Source of the DNA: Cylindrotheca closterium
Lineage: Eukaryota; Bacillariophyta; Bacillariophyceae; Bacillariales; Bacillariaceae
NCBI GenBank assembly: GCA_933822405.4
Contig: CAKOGP040000002.1
Location: 543,851 to 607,850 of the forward strand
DNA: 64,000 bases
Direction: 5' to 3'
The notes beneath the pieces were generated by a model. That model worked only from the letters and a program-made list of their open reading frames with translations, searched no databases and was not told the DNA's origin. Shown in pieces: positions 32,147 through 43,438 of the stretch; the first letter of the stretch is position 1; the number at the start of each line of letters is the position of its first letter. The position numbers and the translations under genes were made by a program.

Positions 32147-35100
32147 CTAGCTCTTGACAGCCACTTGGAAAGTACGAATGTCCATCGGTTGCAGCTCCAC
32201 TGCAGTATCTTTCAGATCAATGCTAGTACCATTGGAGGACAGTGATGCACTGGCAGTCCATACCAGTCTTGACTTTTCCCAGTCTTCAATCTTCTGGTTT
32301 CCAGACAAAGTCAGCTCGACAACCTCGGTAATTTCATATTCAGGCAGACAGTCAACAAGATCGACTGCCGCAGGATTTGACAGCTCGTCATCTTCTCCCA
32401 GTCCATACTGATGTCCAAGTCGTATCAAAAACTGCTTCTCCGATTTGGAAGAGGTGGCGTCTGTCCACCGGCGGCGAGTTATCAACATCACATTTGCAGG
32501 CAAGTCTTTCCCGATGCCTGTAATGCTGGACGCTTGCACAGAAAGGCCCTGCATTCCCTTGGAGGATCCCACAAAGACTAACGGATCTGCAAAAGAAGAG
32601 TCCATCATCGAGCGGGCTAGTGTAGCGCCACCCTTTCCGCCAACCATTATTCTGTGCTTTCCTCGGACAACAAGACCTCTGCCATACCTCGTGGCATTTC
32701 CAAATGGTGGGTATGGTGTCACCCCACCATCGGTCTCATTGATCGGTTCACCTACGCCACGAGAATCGTCCGCAAGAGTTCGTCGGTGAACCATCAGCTC
32801 AATCGACCCATCATGCAGCGAAGCGCCTCCTTGACTTCTGTCAACAGCAATGGCGAAACCAGATGTCTTGGATTCATCTTCGACATAGATTGCAGCATTC
32901 ACTGGATAGTAGTTTCCTGCCACCGGCTCATATACATCGAGATCCCATGAAGGGCGGTAGTTCTTTCGACGTTCCATGAATTCTCGACCATTGGAGTCGG
33001 TGTAAAAGGTGCCAGAACTTTTAATTGGACTCCAGAATCTTGAAACTACTTCTTTTCCGACTCCATCGGCAACTGGAATGGGACCAACGGTGTACTCTAC
33101 CTCCAGATGAGGTTGTCCAGGCAAGATGCGATACGTGGATTGGATCCACGGTTCGTCATACTCGATGTGAACCTCCATGAAGCCAGCCGTTTGTTGGAAG
33201 TTGGCAGACTTTGGTTTCACCGTGATGAGTTTTTGATCGGGTGAACTCGGGCGAAAGATGTAAGCCCCCGAGTTTTGCTTATCGCTTTCATACTTTCCAT
33301 CGATGTTGTAGTCCCATGATGTATAGTATCCCCACTCGTGAGAGGCTTCCAATGTGAAATTGGATGCAGTAATACTCTTTAGCTCTCCGGTGGTTCTGTG
33401 ATAAGACAAGCAGAGGCGATGAGTTATTGACGACATGAAACAAACATCTGTAGGCGAAGGCAAAATGAAACTTACCCGTCAAAAACAGCCGTCACCAGAC
33501 CATTCGAGTACTCGACATCTTCCTTCCTGCTATCGGACTCAGAAGCCAGAATCCTTTGCTCACTGATAGCAGATTTCTCACCGTCGATCGACTGTGAGTC
33601 AGAGCCACCAGTGAATGTGACTTGATACATCTTGGCACCCAGAGCAGGAAGGACACCTGTATCCAGCGGCAGCACAAACGATGCGGCTCCGGTGGCTGTA
33701 CTTTTGAGGGATTGTAGTGAGGAAATGATCGTTGCAGTACCGTTCGGGTCGTCACCTGACCGAACGCTGTACAAACCAGCGGAAGAGACTGGCAACAGAA
33801 TCGGGGTCGATCGTGGTTGGCCTAAAGCATTGTACACAATCACGCTGACGGTGGTGCTGTTTGGTTCAAGCGTTCCAGCCTATAGTGCAACGTCAAAAGT
33901 GTCAGTTGAAAGTATCTCAACTCAATGGGAGGGACACACTGTACAGACAATCCTTACCTGTGAAACGTCACAAATAGTTTCATTCAGCTTTTGACAAAGA
34001 GTCAAGTTATCAATTGTCGCATTCAATCCAAATACAAGTCTACCGAGTTTTGCAGAGGTAACTGAAACAGCAGCATCAATTCCTTTCTGTAGTCTCTTGG
34101 AATAATCGTTTGCGACATGTTGCTTGGCAGTTCCCGACACTCCGTCATGATGCTGTATTACCCCAAGTGCATCCTCAAGCTCGTATATTGCAGCATCCAT
34201 TTCATCACAATCGCAAGGGGCACCATCGACGTCCGCCATTGTTTCAATTTGACGAGCGGCAAGCAAAAAGGAAGACCCAACACGTTCGTGTCGTTTGAGA
34301 CTTGCCCTTGACGTAAAGTATCCCGTCCAAAAGCCGTGTTCCCGGTCAGCGTAGGGAAAGAAGTCATCTGTCTTGATACCATATTCCACTTTGTAATTGG
34401 TGCCACCGATCTTGGGTTCTTGCTGCTTTTGCAGCTCGTCATTTTTACATTTAGTATAGTACTCTGGGGAAGAAAAAAAGATGTTGACATGGTCGAATCG
34501 AGGATAAAACAATTCAGGCACATCGATCATGTCCCAAGCTTGGAACCGATTGATAGATTCAATCAGCTTATCCAAGTTGGCAAAGTTGTAACTACCACGT
34601 TGGTACTGAGAAGCTAGTAGGTGAGCGAAACAGAGAATTGGCAATACAAAGGAGAGTTGGGAGTAATCCAGCAACTTACTTGAAAGTCTTCGCCCATGGT
34701 CAACATGATATGATTGCCTCGAGTCTGGTCAGCTTGAATTCGAATTAGGTCCAAGAAATCTAGAATGTGAGCCTCCAAGGCAGTTTCGTTCATTTGTATC
34801 AATAATGGATCGTGGCAGTGACTATCAAAGCAAAACCCCTTTGGAGGTCCGTACATTCCGTTGTTACTTCCGCTCAGTCCCCAAAAGATGGTTGAATCTT
34901 CAAGGTTCTCACTCGCATTCCATAGCCCTTCACAGGATTTTTGGAGCTGACGTAGACGAAGGTCTTGATAATCGATGCGGCCAAAGAATAGAGCATCGAA
35001 ACCTATCTTATGCGTGAACAGGGAGGCTTGTGACGCCGAATGGCCAAATGGGTCGAGCTGCCAGCCAACCTTTGGAATAACTCCCAACTCTCTCTTCAGG

Positions 35101-35814
35101 AACTCATGCCCCAAAGTAGTTTGATCAATCATTCCCATGAAATGTGTCGCTGCCTCATCTGAGTGGGAAAGACGAGGACATTTTAGTCTCAGTTGTCACG
35201 TCGAACCATCATCACAATATTATTAGTATCGCAGCGTGCTTACCATGCATACACCATGCTCCGTTGGTAAAGGACAATTGCTGGTTAGCCACCAAATAGC
35301 GTACCGTATCTTTCATTGCATCAGTCTGCTCGTTCCACCACATGCTAAAGAACTTCGTTTCTACATAGGTAAACGTCCGGGTCTCATGTTCCAAAAGAGA
35401 CTCCACAACAGTATCCAAAATATCCTTGACACAAACACCTTGAATTGTATTATTAAGACCATAATAGTACTGCTCGACAGTTTTGAGCCAACCCACATCG
35501 TCATGGGTATGAGGAACGACATGGACATTCAACACGCGTGGATTCTCCATGTCAGCCGACAATTTTTGGGGACCAGAGAAAAGGCGTCGTTCACGTTGTT
35601 GTTTTAGATGACGATGATCCCATGCTTTGTTTTCTGTCATGTCACCACCTATAAAACTGACTGCAACTCCAATAGCGATGGTGACACTTGCCACGAATAT
35701 GATTGCTGGGGCCAGCCGTGACTTGTGTGTCGATGAGGGCGGTCGTGAGACTGACTCGTCTTCGTCCTCCTCTCTGTTATTGACTAGATCTTTCTCTTCA
35801 TCTGCATCTTTCAT
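32147..35814 (-). CDS. Alpha-mannosidase GH38, tandem copy B
   Basis: Five exons: 35814-35244, 35158-34680, 34605-33958, 33879-33476 and 33395-32147, giving 1116 aa. Intron positions and phases match copy A exactly. The true start is the ATG at 35814 (MKDADEEKD), since the frame further upstream begins only with TTG. A signal-anchor helix (PAIIFVASVTIAIGVAV) precedes the GH38 domain. The Zn motif HVVPHTHDDVGW, nucleophile block GWQLDPFGHS and GVIQHHDGVSGT are all intact. The N-terminal half differs from copy A at many residues, yet the last 400 residues differ only at the final few (RTFQVAVKS against RTFRVTVKS). Both copies look functional. Copy B is divergent from the GH-like gene across 218 bp. 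Confidence 0.92.
32167..33562. repeat. Identical tract shared by mannosidase copies (member B)
   Basis: Partner of 28187-29582. A second identical tract pairs 30002-30375 with 33977-34350 (374 bp, offset 3975). Between the two tracts, exon 4 has point differences and a 12-nt length difference, and intron 3 is clearly diverged. Confidence 0.85.
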
Positions 35815-36032
35815 CGTTCGATGGACCCTTAGTTGGTCACCTTTGAGCAAAATCGAATGAGAGGAGAGGCACAGTAGGCAAACGAGAAAGAAGGTTGGGT
35901 CGTTTTGTGTTATTGTGATGGTTTTGGTTTATATTGTTGTTTTCACGATCTTCGACTGATTCGAATAACTCAGAGAAAAGAAAGAATAAGATTTCGGATG
36001 ACGATGACACTGTTGCAAGAACATCACCAGTC

Positions 36033-38606
36033 ATGAGAACCTGTCATGTCCTCCTTTCAATATTTCTTTACGTCTCCCATGTATGTAGTGCTCTCAAAGT
36101 CATAGTGGACCCGGACAGTCACTCGTATCGCATCGATACGAAGCATGAAACGGTCCTCGTCGGCTCGAACATTGCCGTCTTTGTCGCCGGAAGATGGTGC
36201 GTGCAGGGAGCAACGGAGGGCGAAGAGAACATTTGGCCGATGGAATTGCATAACAGCCAGAATATTAGTGGTGTGGATCCAAGCTTGGGATCTTTCGCCG
36301 GCATCGCAATTGAATGGAACTGTGTCTTGAAGGACAACGATGTCGTCCCCTTGGTCACATCCTTTCGGAATTTCAACGGAACCGCAGTCGTATTGGATCT
36401 AAAGTTTCCAAATGGTGCCACAGGCACAAGTTTTGATGATCCAAAGGCTTCCATGACTAATTTCCCAACATTTTCGCTGCCGACCAAATACTCCTATCTT
36501 TCATGGCACGGATCCTTTATTCAGAGCACTAGAGGTTTGTCCGAAGGTCCACAAGGAGGTCCAACTGTCTTCTTCAAGCCATCATCATCATCGTCGTCGG
36601 ACGACGATGATGGTGATTCTATAGATGCGATTGTCGGGTCACCTTGGATCGACTTCAGAACCATGAAGGCGTTTACGGCAGGAACGAATAAGGATTACAA
36701 GGGTCAATCCGCTTGGGCTCCAGGGACCAGCGCTCGGATTCACGAGTTACCGGCCGGATATACCCAGTCGTTCATTTTGTACGAAGGCACTGGGATCACT
36801 GCGACCATGTACGAATGGGGACAGGCTATGCAACGCTCATTTGAACCAAAACTAGAGGATGCCACCTTGACCAATATTGGATACCAGACGGACAATGGAG
36901 CAGCCTATTGTTTTTGCAAAGAAGCCAACTGTTCCGAGACAGTGAGTGATGCTCTGTGGGAAGTTGGGTTGCTTGTCGTACGTTTATATACATATATCTA
37001 ACTTCTGTCGTTTTAGCTTATACACGAAATTGCCGACTTGAAGGCGAACGGAGTTCCCATGGGTTATCTTTCCTTTCAAGGAGCTGGAACCTCCAGTGGA
37101 AGAGGGCAGGCGGCTCCTTGGTGTGTGGAAACTTGGGGTGTGGACGGTGGTCTCAATGCAGACCACTATCCATTGCCTGTCAAAGACATGCAAGAGGCCA
37201 TCGACATTCCAGTACAATTGTATTGCCCGTACTTTTGTCCTACCACCAAATACTTTGATGATGATGGGCAGTGGTCGGGTGTGGCTTCGGATCCAACCTT
37301 GCCGGGATGCAAGGATTATGAATTTCGAGACGTTGCTCCCCAGCAGTCCAAAGAATTTTACGGATGGTTCATGGATAAGGGCATCAAGGCAGGAATGAAA
37401 AGTTTTGAGACTGACTTTATGAATCAGAATTACAATTGCGTTCCTGCCTTTATCGAATCGGCGTCTGCGGGCGACACTTGGTTGAGTGGGATGGCAGATG
37501 CCGCATGGGAAAGGAATATCACGATTCAATGGTGTTATGCTACACCCACAGATCTCTTGGCATCTATTCGGATGCCTGCTGTGACCCAATTCCGAGTATC
37601 GTTTGACTTTTGCTATGGACGCAGCTGGGATATTGGGGAATCATCATTGTTAGTGTGGGCATTGGGAGGAAAACCGAGTAAGGATACTTTGTGGACCTCT
37701 GACAATGGAAAGCTAGAGTAAGTGTGCAGCTGACATGGTGACTGGATGAAAGACTGGCTTGACTCCTGTTTCTCACAAGCACCAATGTTTTGTAGGACTC
37801 CGGGTTGTTCGTGGACAGTGGATCACGAGGCTCCCGCTGCCGAGCTCCATCTCGTTCTGGCCTTGATGAGTACAGGTCCCGTTGGAATCTCGGATGCCAT
37901 TGGTCACACCAACTTTACCATGGCACAACGCGCCATTCGATCGGATGGCGTCTTACTGAAACCCATGAAAGCTATTACGGCAGTCGATGATACCTTTCTC
38001 AAAGAACCTGGATCCAATTACCTATACAGCACCTTTGGACTTGGTCCATCGTGGATTTATGTATCGTTCTTATCTGAGGATAGAATGACAATCTCAAAAC
38101 ACGACTTTTGGCCTGCTCTGGAACCTGGTAGTGATTTGGTCTATCGCCACTTTCATTCCAGTAGCGCATGTACTCACAACTCGGACCCTCTTGAAAGCGC
38201 TTGCATTGCTGGACTTGTCGTATCCCCTACATTGCTAGTCGGAGAATCAACGAATTTCCAAATTCCAATGGGTCCAAAGCAGCCGCAGCAAAAGGACCGT
38301 TCCCCGTATGCTCCGGATATTACCTACGTCTGGCAAAACTGCATTGACAGCAAGTGGTTCTTCCTAGGAGAACTGAGCAAGTATGTCCCACTCTCTCCAT
38401 CCCGATTCCAGAAAGTGACTTGTACGGCTACTGGATTATCCACCATTGTGATTGGTGCCCCTGGAGAAAGAGTGCAGCTGACGGCACTGGAACCCAATTA
38501 TAATGGCAAGGATGACTACAAGATTGTGATTGTCCCACTCGTCATACCAAGCGAGGGTAAAATTCAAGTGGATTTTGAAACAGCGGTCACGACTGAAATC
38601 TACTAA
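36033..38606 (+). CDS. Secreted TIM-barrel glycoside-hydrolase-like protein (GH31/GH36-like)
   Basis: Three exons: 36033-36941, 37017-37717 and 37796-38606 (introns of 75 and 78 nt), encoding 806 aa. The ATG at 36033 gives a signal peptide (MRTCHVLLSIFLYVSHVCS). The longer frame upstream begins at TTG. The first 230 residues are beta-rich. A barrel-like part follows: IGYQTDNGAAYCF, then CSET-LIHEIADLKANGVPMGYLSFQG across intron 1, and AGMKSFETDFMNQNY, whose Asp could be catalytic. The C-terminal 200 residues are again beta-rich. This layout (beta domain, barrel, beta domain) is that of GH31/GH36-type enzymes. I do not recognise the exact family, and the substrate is unknown. Confidence 0.65.
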
Positions 38607-38714
38607 AACAATACTTCTGTAATACTATCTTGCGGGTTTTATTTGGTTTCATTCTTGCATCGACGTACAGTTAGTAGTGCTAGTATTCATTTATTCATTG
38701 CCTCCCTCCTCTTT

Positions 38715-39929
38715 TTACTGGTTGTAGTAAGCTTCAAAAGTCTTTTGCAAAAATTGACCAAAGGTCATGCCATTTTCCCATCGCCCCTGGAGGGTTGGCA
38801 CTTTGGAGGATTCCATGGCCATGATGGAGGCGGGAGTGGATCCCTTGGGCAGCGTTAGGGGAGTCGAAGGTGGGACATCGACAAAGCACGCCAGAGACGC
38901 TCGGGCGAGATTGGGAGCTCCCTTGACGCAATGTGGGGTTGCCACCACGGCGCCTCCCGTCATGATTTGCGTGCATTCCCCAATTTGAATCGCCATGACA
39001 TCCGGTGGAATCTCCACCTTTTGGACCGTCCCATGCCTCGTCACCACCTGCAATCCAGCCTCTGAGGACGCTGGTGGTGTAATGATGTTGCCCTCCTTGT
39101 CCATGTAAATGTCCCCCGCCAAGGCAGTTAGGAATCCCGAGTCATTGTGCCATCCAATCCAGGAATCTTCGGCAGGTGCCTCTTTGGACTCCTCTTCGGG
39201 TAATGGGAAATAGTAGAGCAATCGCCCCTTGACCTTTTCCGTATCAATGAGCGCATCTTTGATGACCCCCGGCGGATACTCGGGATTCTTGGATTGTGCG
39301 TATGTATCAATATGCCCGCAAAGCAAGATTGCAACCTCCTTCATCATGGTCCCCAAATGTTTGGCGGCTGGCTCCAAATTGGGAAGGCTCTCTTTGGGCC
39401 ATCGATTGATCGGATAGGACACGGGATATTCTTCGGTATCCTTGGGATCGGGAACATCAATGATGGGATTGAAGTAAAACGATCCTTTGGCCAAGTCTGG
39501 TTTTCCTGCCTTGAGCCTACAATTGATGGATACGACAAGAAGATGACGATTGAATTGAGTTTTTGTTCATGACGCATAATCCTGCGCATTATTGCCATAC
39601 ATAATAAGCTTCTCATCACAATAATACAACAAGAACATAACTCACATTTCCTTGCCGTGACTCCACCCCGCATTGAACATGGAATCAGGATCTTCCAATT
39701 TTTGTAGGTCGTTGGGAGGCAAATGTGCCAATGGATGTGCCTGTTGCAAAATGTTAGCCTTGGCCTGGACAAAGCCGGGAACCTTGCGGATTCCCATAAT
39801 GCCAATCCCGTCGTCGCCAAAGGCTCGATCGCAACAAGCTGCCATTTTGGCGGAAGAAGAAGAAGAAGTCAAATCCTCATAGTCAATAATGACTAGTTCC
39901 GTCTTTTTGTCAGTTGTCGTCGCTGTCAT
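38715..39929 (-). CDS. 2-oxoglutarate/Fe(II)-dependent oxygenase-like protein
   Basis: Two exons, 39929-39646 and 39516-38715 (129-nt intron, GTGAGT donor, TTGTAG acceptor), 361 aa. The ATG at 39929 starts MTATTTDKKTEL; the longer frame upstream is leader. The architecture resembles isopenicillin-N-synthase-type oxygenases: an N-terminal DIOX-like domain (GIGIMGIRKVPGF) and a jelly-roll core. Fe ligands are H218-x-D220 in WHNDSG and H290 in ATPHCVKG, with a downstream A-R-A-S that fits the 2-oxoglutarate-binding Arg-x-Ser. All core residues are present, so it is probably active. The substrate is unknown. It converges with the GH-like gene across 108 bp. Confidence 0.8.
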
Positions 39930-40240
39930 GTTGTATTCAAATGATAGTTTGTGATTGTGTAATGTGCATCTATATGATAGTCTTCGCACAAATGACAAGG
40001 AGTGTGTGTGTGTTGTTGATGGGATTTGAGAATTTGGGGAGATCGCATTTTGTGGGTTTCATCAACGGTTATTGTATTGCTTTCTTTTTTTGACCCCTTT
40101 GACTCCTGCTTTGACTTCTGAAAACGGACGGAATCAGACTGTATATTTCCAAACCGCATGCGCATCATCAAATCAAATCAAATCTACATCATCTTGTGCC
40201 GAGGAGAAGAAGGAAGTTGTATAATACCTCATAATAAAAT
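39930..40240. promoter_or_regulatory. Divergent promoter region, oxygenase / GPKOW genes
   Basis: 311 bp between divergent starts. It holds GTGTGT and CAAATCAAATC short repeats and no gene. No specific element is claimed. Confidence 0.4.
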
Positions 40241-42028
40241 ATGACTACCAAACCCAAACTTGCCTTTTCATTAAAGACCAAGAAAAAGTCTGGCAAGAAT
40301 GCCAATAACAAGTCAAGTGACCAGAAGCAGAATGAAAAGGCGGAACCAGTAGCGCTGGAAGGCTTTGAGGCCATACACGACAAAAAGGAAGAGGAACCAT
40401 TGGTGCATCCAGATCTACAGGGTCCCTTGGTGATTCCAGCCTTGAAGGATTCAAGAGCAACTTTGCAAGAACAAGCAAGGGCCAGACGGGAACAGGAAGG
40501 CGGAGGAGAGGAAGCTGCAGAAAAAAAAGACTCAGCAATAATATCAGGGCCAGACGACGACTCGATAAAACAAGAAGAACCAGGTCTGTCCAAAGAAGAT
40601 CAAGAGGCCATTCAAGCATTGAAACGTGATGCTGGAGACTCCAATGGTCCATCTTCAAACGCCAACAAACGTGTCATTCAAGCCCAAGAAAATACCTTTC
40701 AAAACAGTGGAGAACAACAAAAGCAGCTACAGGAAAGCAGCGACCAGCAACAACTCAAGGAAGATTTAGAAAGACACGCTCCAGATTTGTCCGTCGACTC
40801 GGAATCTTATCAAAAGGTTCCAATTGCTGATTTTGGTGCTGCCTTGCTTCGAGGAATGGGGTGGGATGGAAGATCGGACGTGACGGACGACACAGGTAGT
40901 GGACTTCCACGGCCGTCGCGGTTGGGACTGGGCGCCACACCCAAGCTATTGGATGCTCCGACCCACCGCAAGGGACGACGGCGACAAGATCAAGTCCAAC
41001 GAGAACAGCGCCTCAAGGAACAACAAGAAGAATTTGAAAAACAACGGGAACTGCAAATTAAAAAAGACAAACAACAAACCATTCAAGTGGGAAGTATTGT
41101 CTTTCACGAACAATCCAAGCGAGCGATTATTCGACAATGGAATGGAGTTCCTGGACTCAATATGATTTTGGTACAATTTGAAGGCTCGAGAGAGCCAACC
41201 AAGGTGAAGAAAGGAAGCGTCCAATTGATTGATCGAAAAGAGTTGCAGGAACGACCATTCCAAGAGATGGAATATCATAAAGAGGAAACCCAATTTTTGG
41301 GGCAACAACATCAACAACAACAATCCGATGATAACAATAGGATCAAACGAGAAGACAACCATGATCGGAGACGGGACAAGTCCAGATCACGACGACGAGA
41401 AGACGACCATGAATATGACTACGATAATCGACAGAGGGGAGAGAAACGTCCATATGACGATGATAGACGGCGAAGCAATGATCGTTCGGAGAGGGACCGT
41501 GGTGGTCGGAGAAGTGATGATCGTCGAAGCAGTAGCAGACGAGACGACGACCATAACGATCGACGCAAACGACACAGGAATCATCATGATGACGATGATG
41601 GTAATTCACCAAGAAGAGAAGAAAAACGATCTCGCTTCCAATCTTCGTCTTCCGACCGACGGCCACAAACATGGTTAACCCCCAACATTCGAGTCCGAGT
41701 CATTACTAGCAAGTTTGGTAGATCTCATGACAAACGAAAGGGGGTCGTAGTGGATGTTGCCAGCACCAAAGGGGCCACGATCAAGATGGAACGTGGGGAA
41801 ATTTTGCAAGTGCCCGAGCGATATTTGGAGACGGCCTTGCCAAAAGTGGGTGGCAATGCCATTATTCTAACTGGAACCAACAAATTTGCCAAAGGAAGAT
41901 TGTTGGAACGTGATTCTAGATCCAACAAAGGTGCCGTTCAACTTTTTGAAGATATGAATATCGTGAATACTTCTTTGGATGATATAGCCGAATGGTGTCT
42001 CCCACTCGACGACGACTTGATGGACTAA
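40241..42028 (+). CDS. GPKOW: G-patch and KOW domain splicing factor (GPKOW / Spp2 / MOS2-like)
   Basis: Single exon, 595 aa. The G-patch core VADFGAALLRGMGWDGRS-type sequence (IADFGAALLRGMGW, about residue 197) is the Spp2/GPKOW form that recruits and activates the DEAH helicase Prp2/DHX16 in the spliceosome. A first KOW-like beta domain (TIQVGSIVFHEQSKRAIIRQ) lies near 285-340. An Arg/Asp/Ser-rich region (about 370-470, RRD and DDRR repeats) follows, and a second KOW-like domain (RVRVITSKFGRSHDKRKGVV) with a conserved tail ends in DDIAEWCLP. The N-terminus is acidic, with poly-Glu and Lys runs. It should be nuclear, acting in the catalytic activation step of splicing, which fits the intron-bearing genes around it. 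Confidence 0.88.
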   Translation: MTTKPKLAFSLKTKKKSGKNANNKSSDQKQNEKAEPVALEGFEAIHDKKEEEPLVHPDLQGPLVIPALKDSRATLQEQARARREQEGGGEEAAEKKDSAIISGPDDDSIKQEEPGLSKEDQEAIQALKRDAGDSNGPSSNANKRVIQAQENTFQNSGEQQKQLQESSDQQQLKEDLERHAPDLSVDSESYQKVPIADFGAALLRGMGWDGRSDVTDDTGSGLPRPSRLGLGATPKLLDAPTHRKGRRRQDQVQREQRLKEQQEEFEKQRELQIKKDKQQTIQVGSIVFHEQSKRAIIRQWNGVPGLNMILVQFEGSREPTKVKKGSVQLIDRKELQERPFQEMEYHKEETQFLGQQHQQQQSDDNNRIKREDNHDRRRDKSRSRRREDDHEYDYDNRQRGEKRPYDDDRRRSNDRSERDRGGRRSDDRRSSSRRDDDHNDRRKRHRNHHDDDDGNSPRREEKRSRFQSSSSDRRPQTWLTPNIRVRVITSKFGRSHDKRKGVVVDVASTKGATIKMERGEILQVPERYLETALPKVGGNAIILTGTNKFAKGRLLERDSRSNKGAVQLFEDMNIVNTSLDDIAEWCLPLDDDLMD

Positions 42029-42444
42029 ATAGTTCCGTCGAAAGTTCCAGAAGTGCCACCACCATGAAACGGAACTGCGATCGGCAACATCAAGCCTTTC
42101 CTCTTGTTGCGCGGAGACTTCTTTTTGCTACCGTATGAAATGAACGAGTGTTAGACAAGTAGTGTGTCAAGCAATGCCTCAAAAAGATGTTAGTTGGCCG
42201 AGCCAACGATGCAAAGCTGTGGTTGTGATTCAAAAAATTGTTTACTGTATTTTAGTACTATTATTATAATAGTTGGCAGGCGATAGTCTGCGCCTCGCTT
42301 TGTGTGCGTGTGTTTTGTCATTAGCAGTCTCTCTTGCATCTTTTGCATCAACCCTGTCGTTAGCATAGGCACGTGGGTTGGAGATGTAGCTTGGAGATAT
42401 ATATGTATATTATAGAAGTGCGTTCCTGTCTGCGTTAGACGGAA
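42029..42444. other. Intergenic after GPKOW gene
   Basis: No supported gene. The short minus-strand frame at 42190-42372 has no domain content. Confidence 0.4.
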
Positions 42445-42714
42445 CTACTGGCGATCTTGTTCAGTTTTGCTGCGCGAGGGGGTCGAATTTCTTGAGAACT
42501 TGGAGGACTTGGAAGGGAACTCAGCAAAGTCATCTTCATGGATTAGATCCACTGCAAAACCTAGCAAATTGGTCAGCAGCTCATGTTGTGAAGAAGATCG
42601 ATCCACAATCTCTTGAATTTCAGGAGATGTAGTAATGACAGTCGGTGGCATTGGAATAGTGGGACGGTAATTCAGTAATGCTGGTTGTAGGTGTTGTGAT
42701 GGAGCCTTTGTCAT
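42445..42714 (-). CDS. Small hypothetical protein
   Basis: An 89-residue frame from the ATG at 42714 (MTKAPSQHLQP). It has a helical middle (IQEIVDRSSSQHELLTNLLGFAVDL) followed by an acidic patch and a Ser/Lys-rich tail. No known domain is recognised. The non-repetitive composition and helix make coding plausible, but nothing else supports it. Confidence 0.35.
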   Translation of the reverse strand: MTKAPSQHLQPALLNYRPTIPMPPTVITTSPEIQEIVDRSSSQHELLTNLLGFAVDLIHEDDFAEFPSKSSKFSRNSTPSRSKTEQDRQ

Positions 42715-43438
42715 GGTCGTTGGTTTCAAAAAATGAATGAGATGAGATGGAAGGGAAAGATTATGCGATGGAACCTCGATTATGAATGTGTGTTGGTCCT
42801 TCTGCAATCCGAAGCACCATGTGCGATTTCAGTTGTTGTGTCTTGACAGCTTGCATTGTATCAAGCCTTCCTACCAACTAGTACTAATTCTACGTAAATA
42901 GACTTCCAAGGAGAAGATTGCCTTGACACCTCCATTTAACACGACCTTGATGGGTCGTTGCAGCATGTGCGTCATTTACAATATATTCCATAAATAAATT
43001 CATCCTGAAAAAAACGAAAGTGTCAATATGGAACAGTGGGTCTCAAGCAGATGGTCCATCTGTTGTCGTTGGGCTGTTTTTGAAGACTGCTAGTGAACTC
43101 AATCTGCGTGACCCCTCCTCATATTCAGATTTCTGTTCCTTAATCCCATTCCATTCATTGAAGTTGAAGATCGAAACGGAGGAGAGGCTCTGTTCGGCAC
43201 TATCTGATTCGCGGATGGAAAATGCCGGGGAGTTTTAAGGTCTTTCCAAAAATGGTTCTTCCCCAAAATCCGAGATTGGGGGCAGACCATGTCACAACAG
43301 ACACTGTCGTGACATGAAACGGTTCACGCCAAAGTTGGATCGCCAAAACCCAAATCCCATCGCAACAAAAACCCTTTGCTTGGGTGCCCCATACATCAAT
43401 ATCCATCAAGCAATGCAACGCTATCACTACTGTCCAAT
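42715..43438. other. Intergenic upstream of LIM-domain gene
   Basis: 724 bp with no supported gene. Open frames on both strands at 43020-43430 overlap each other and lack recognisable domains. The LIM gene promoter should lie in the 3' half. Confidence 0.4.
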
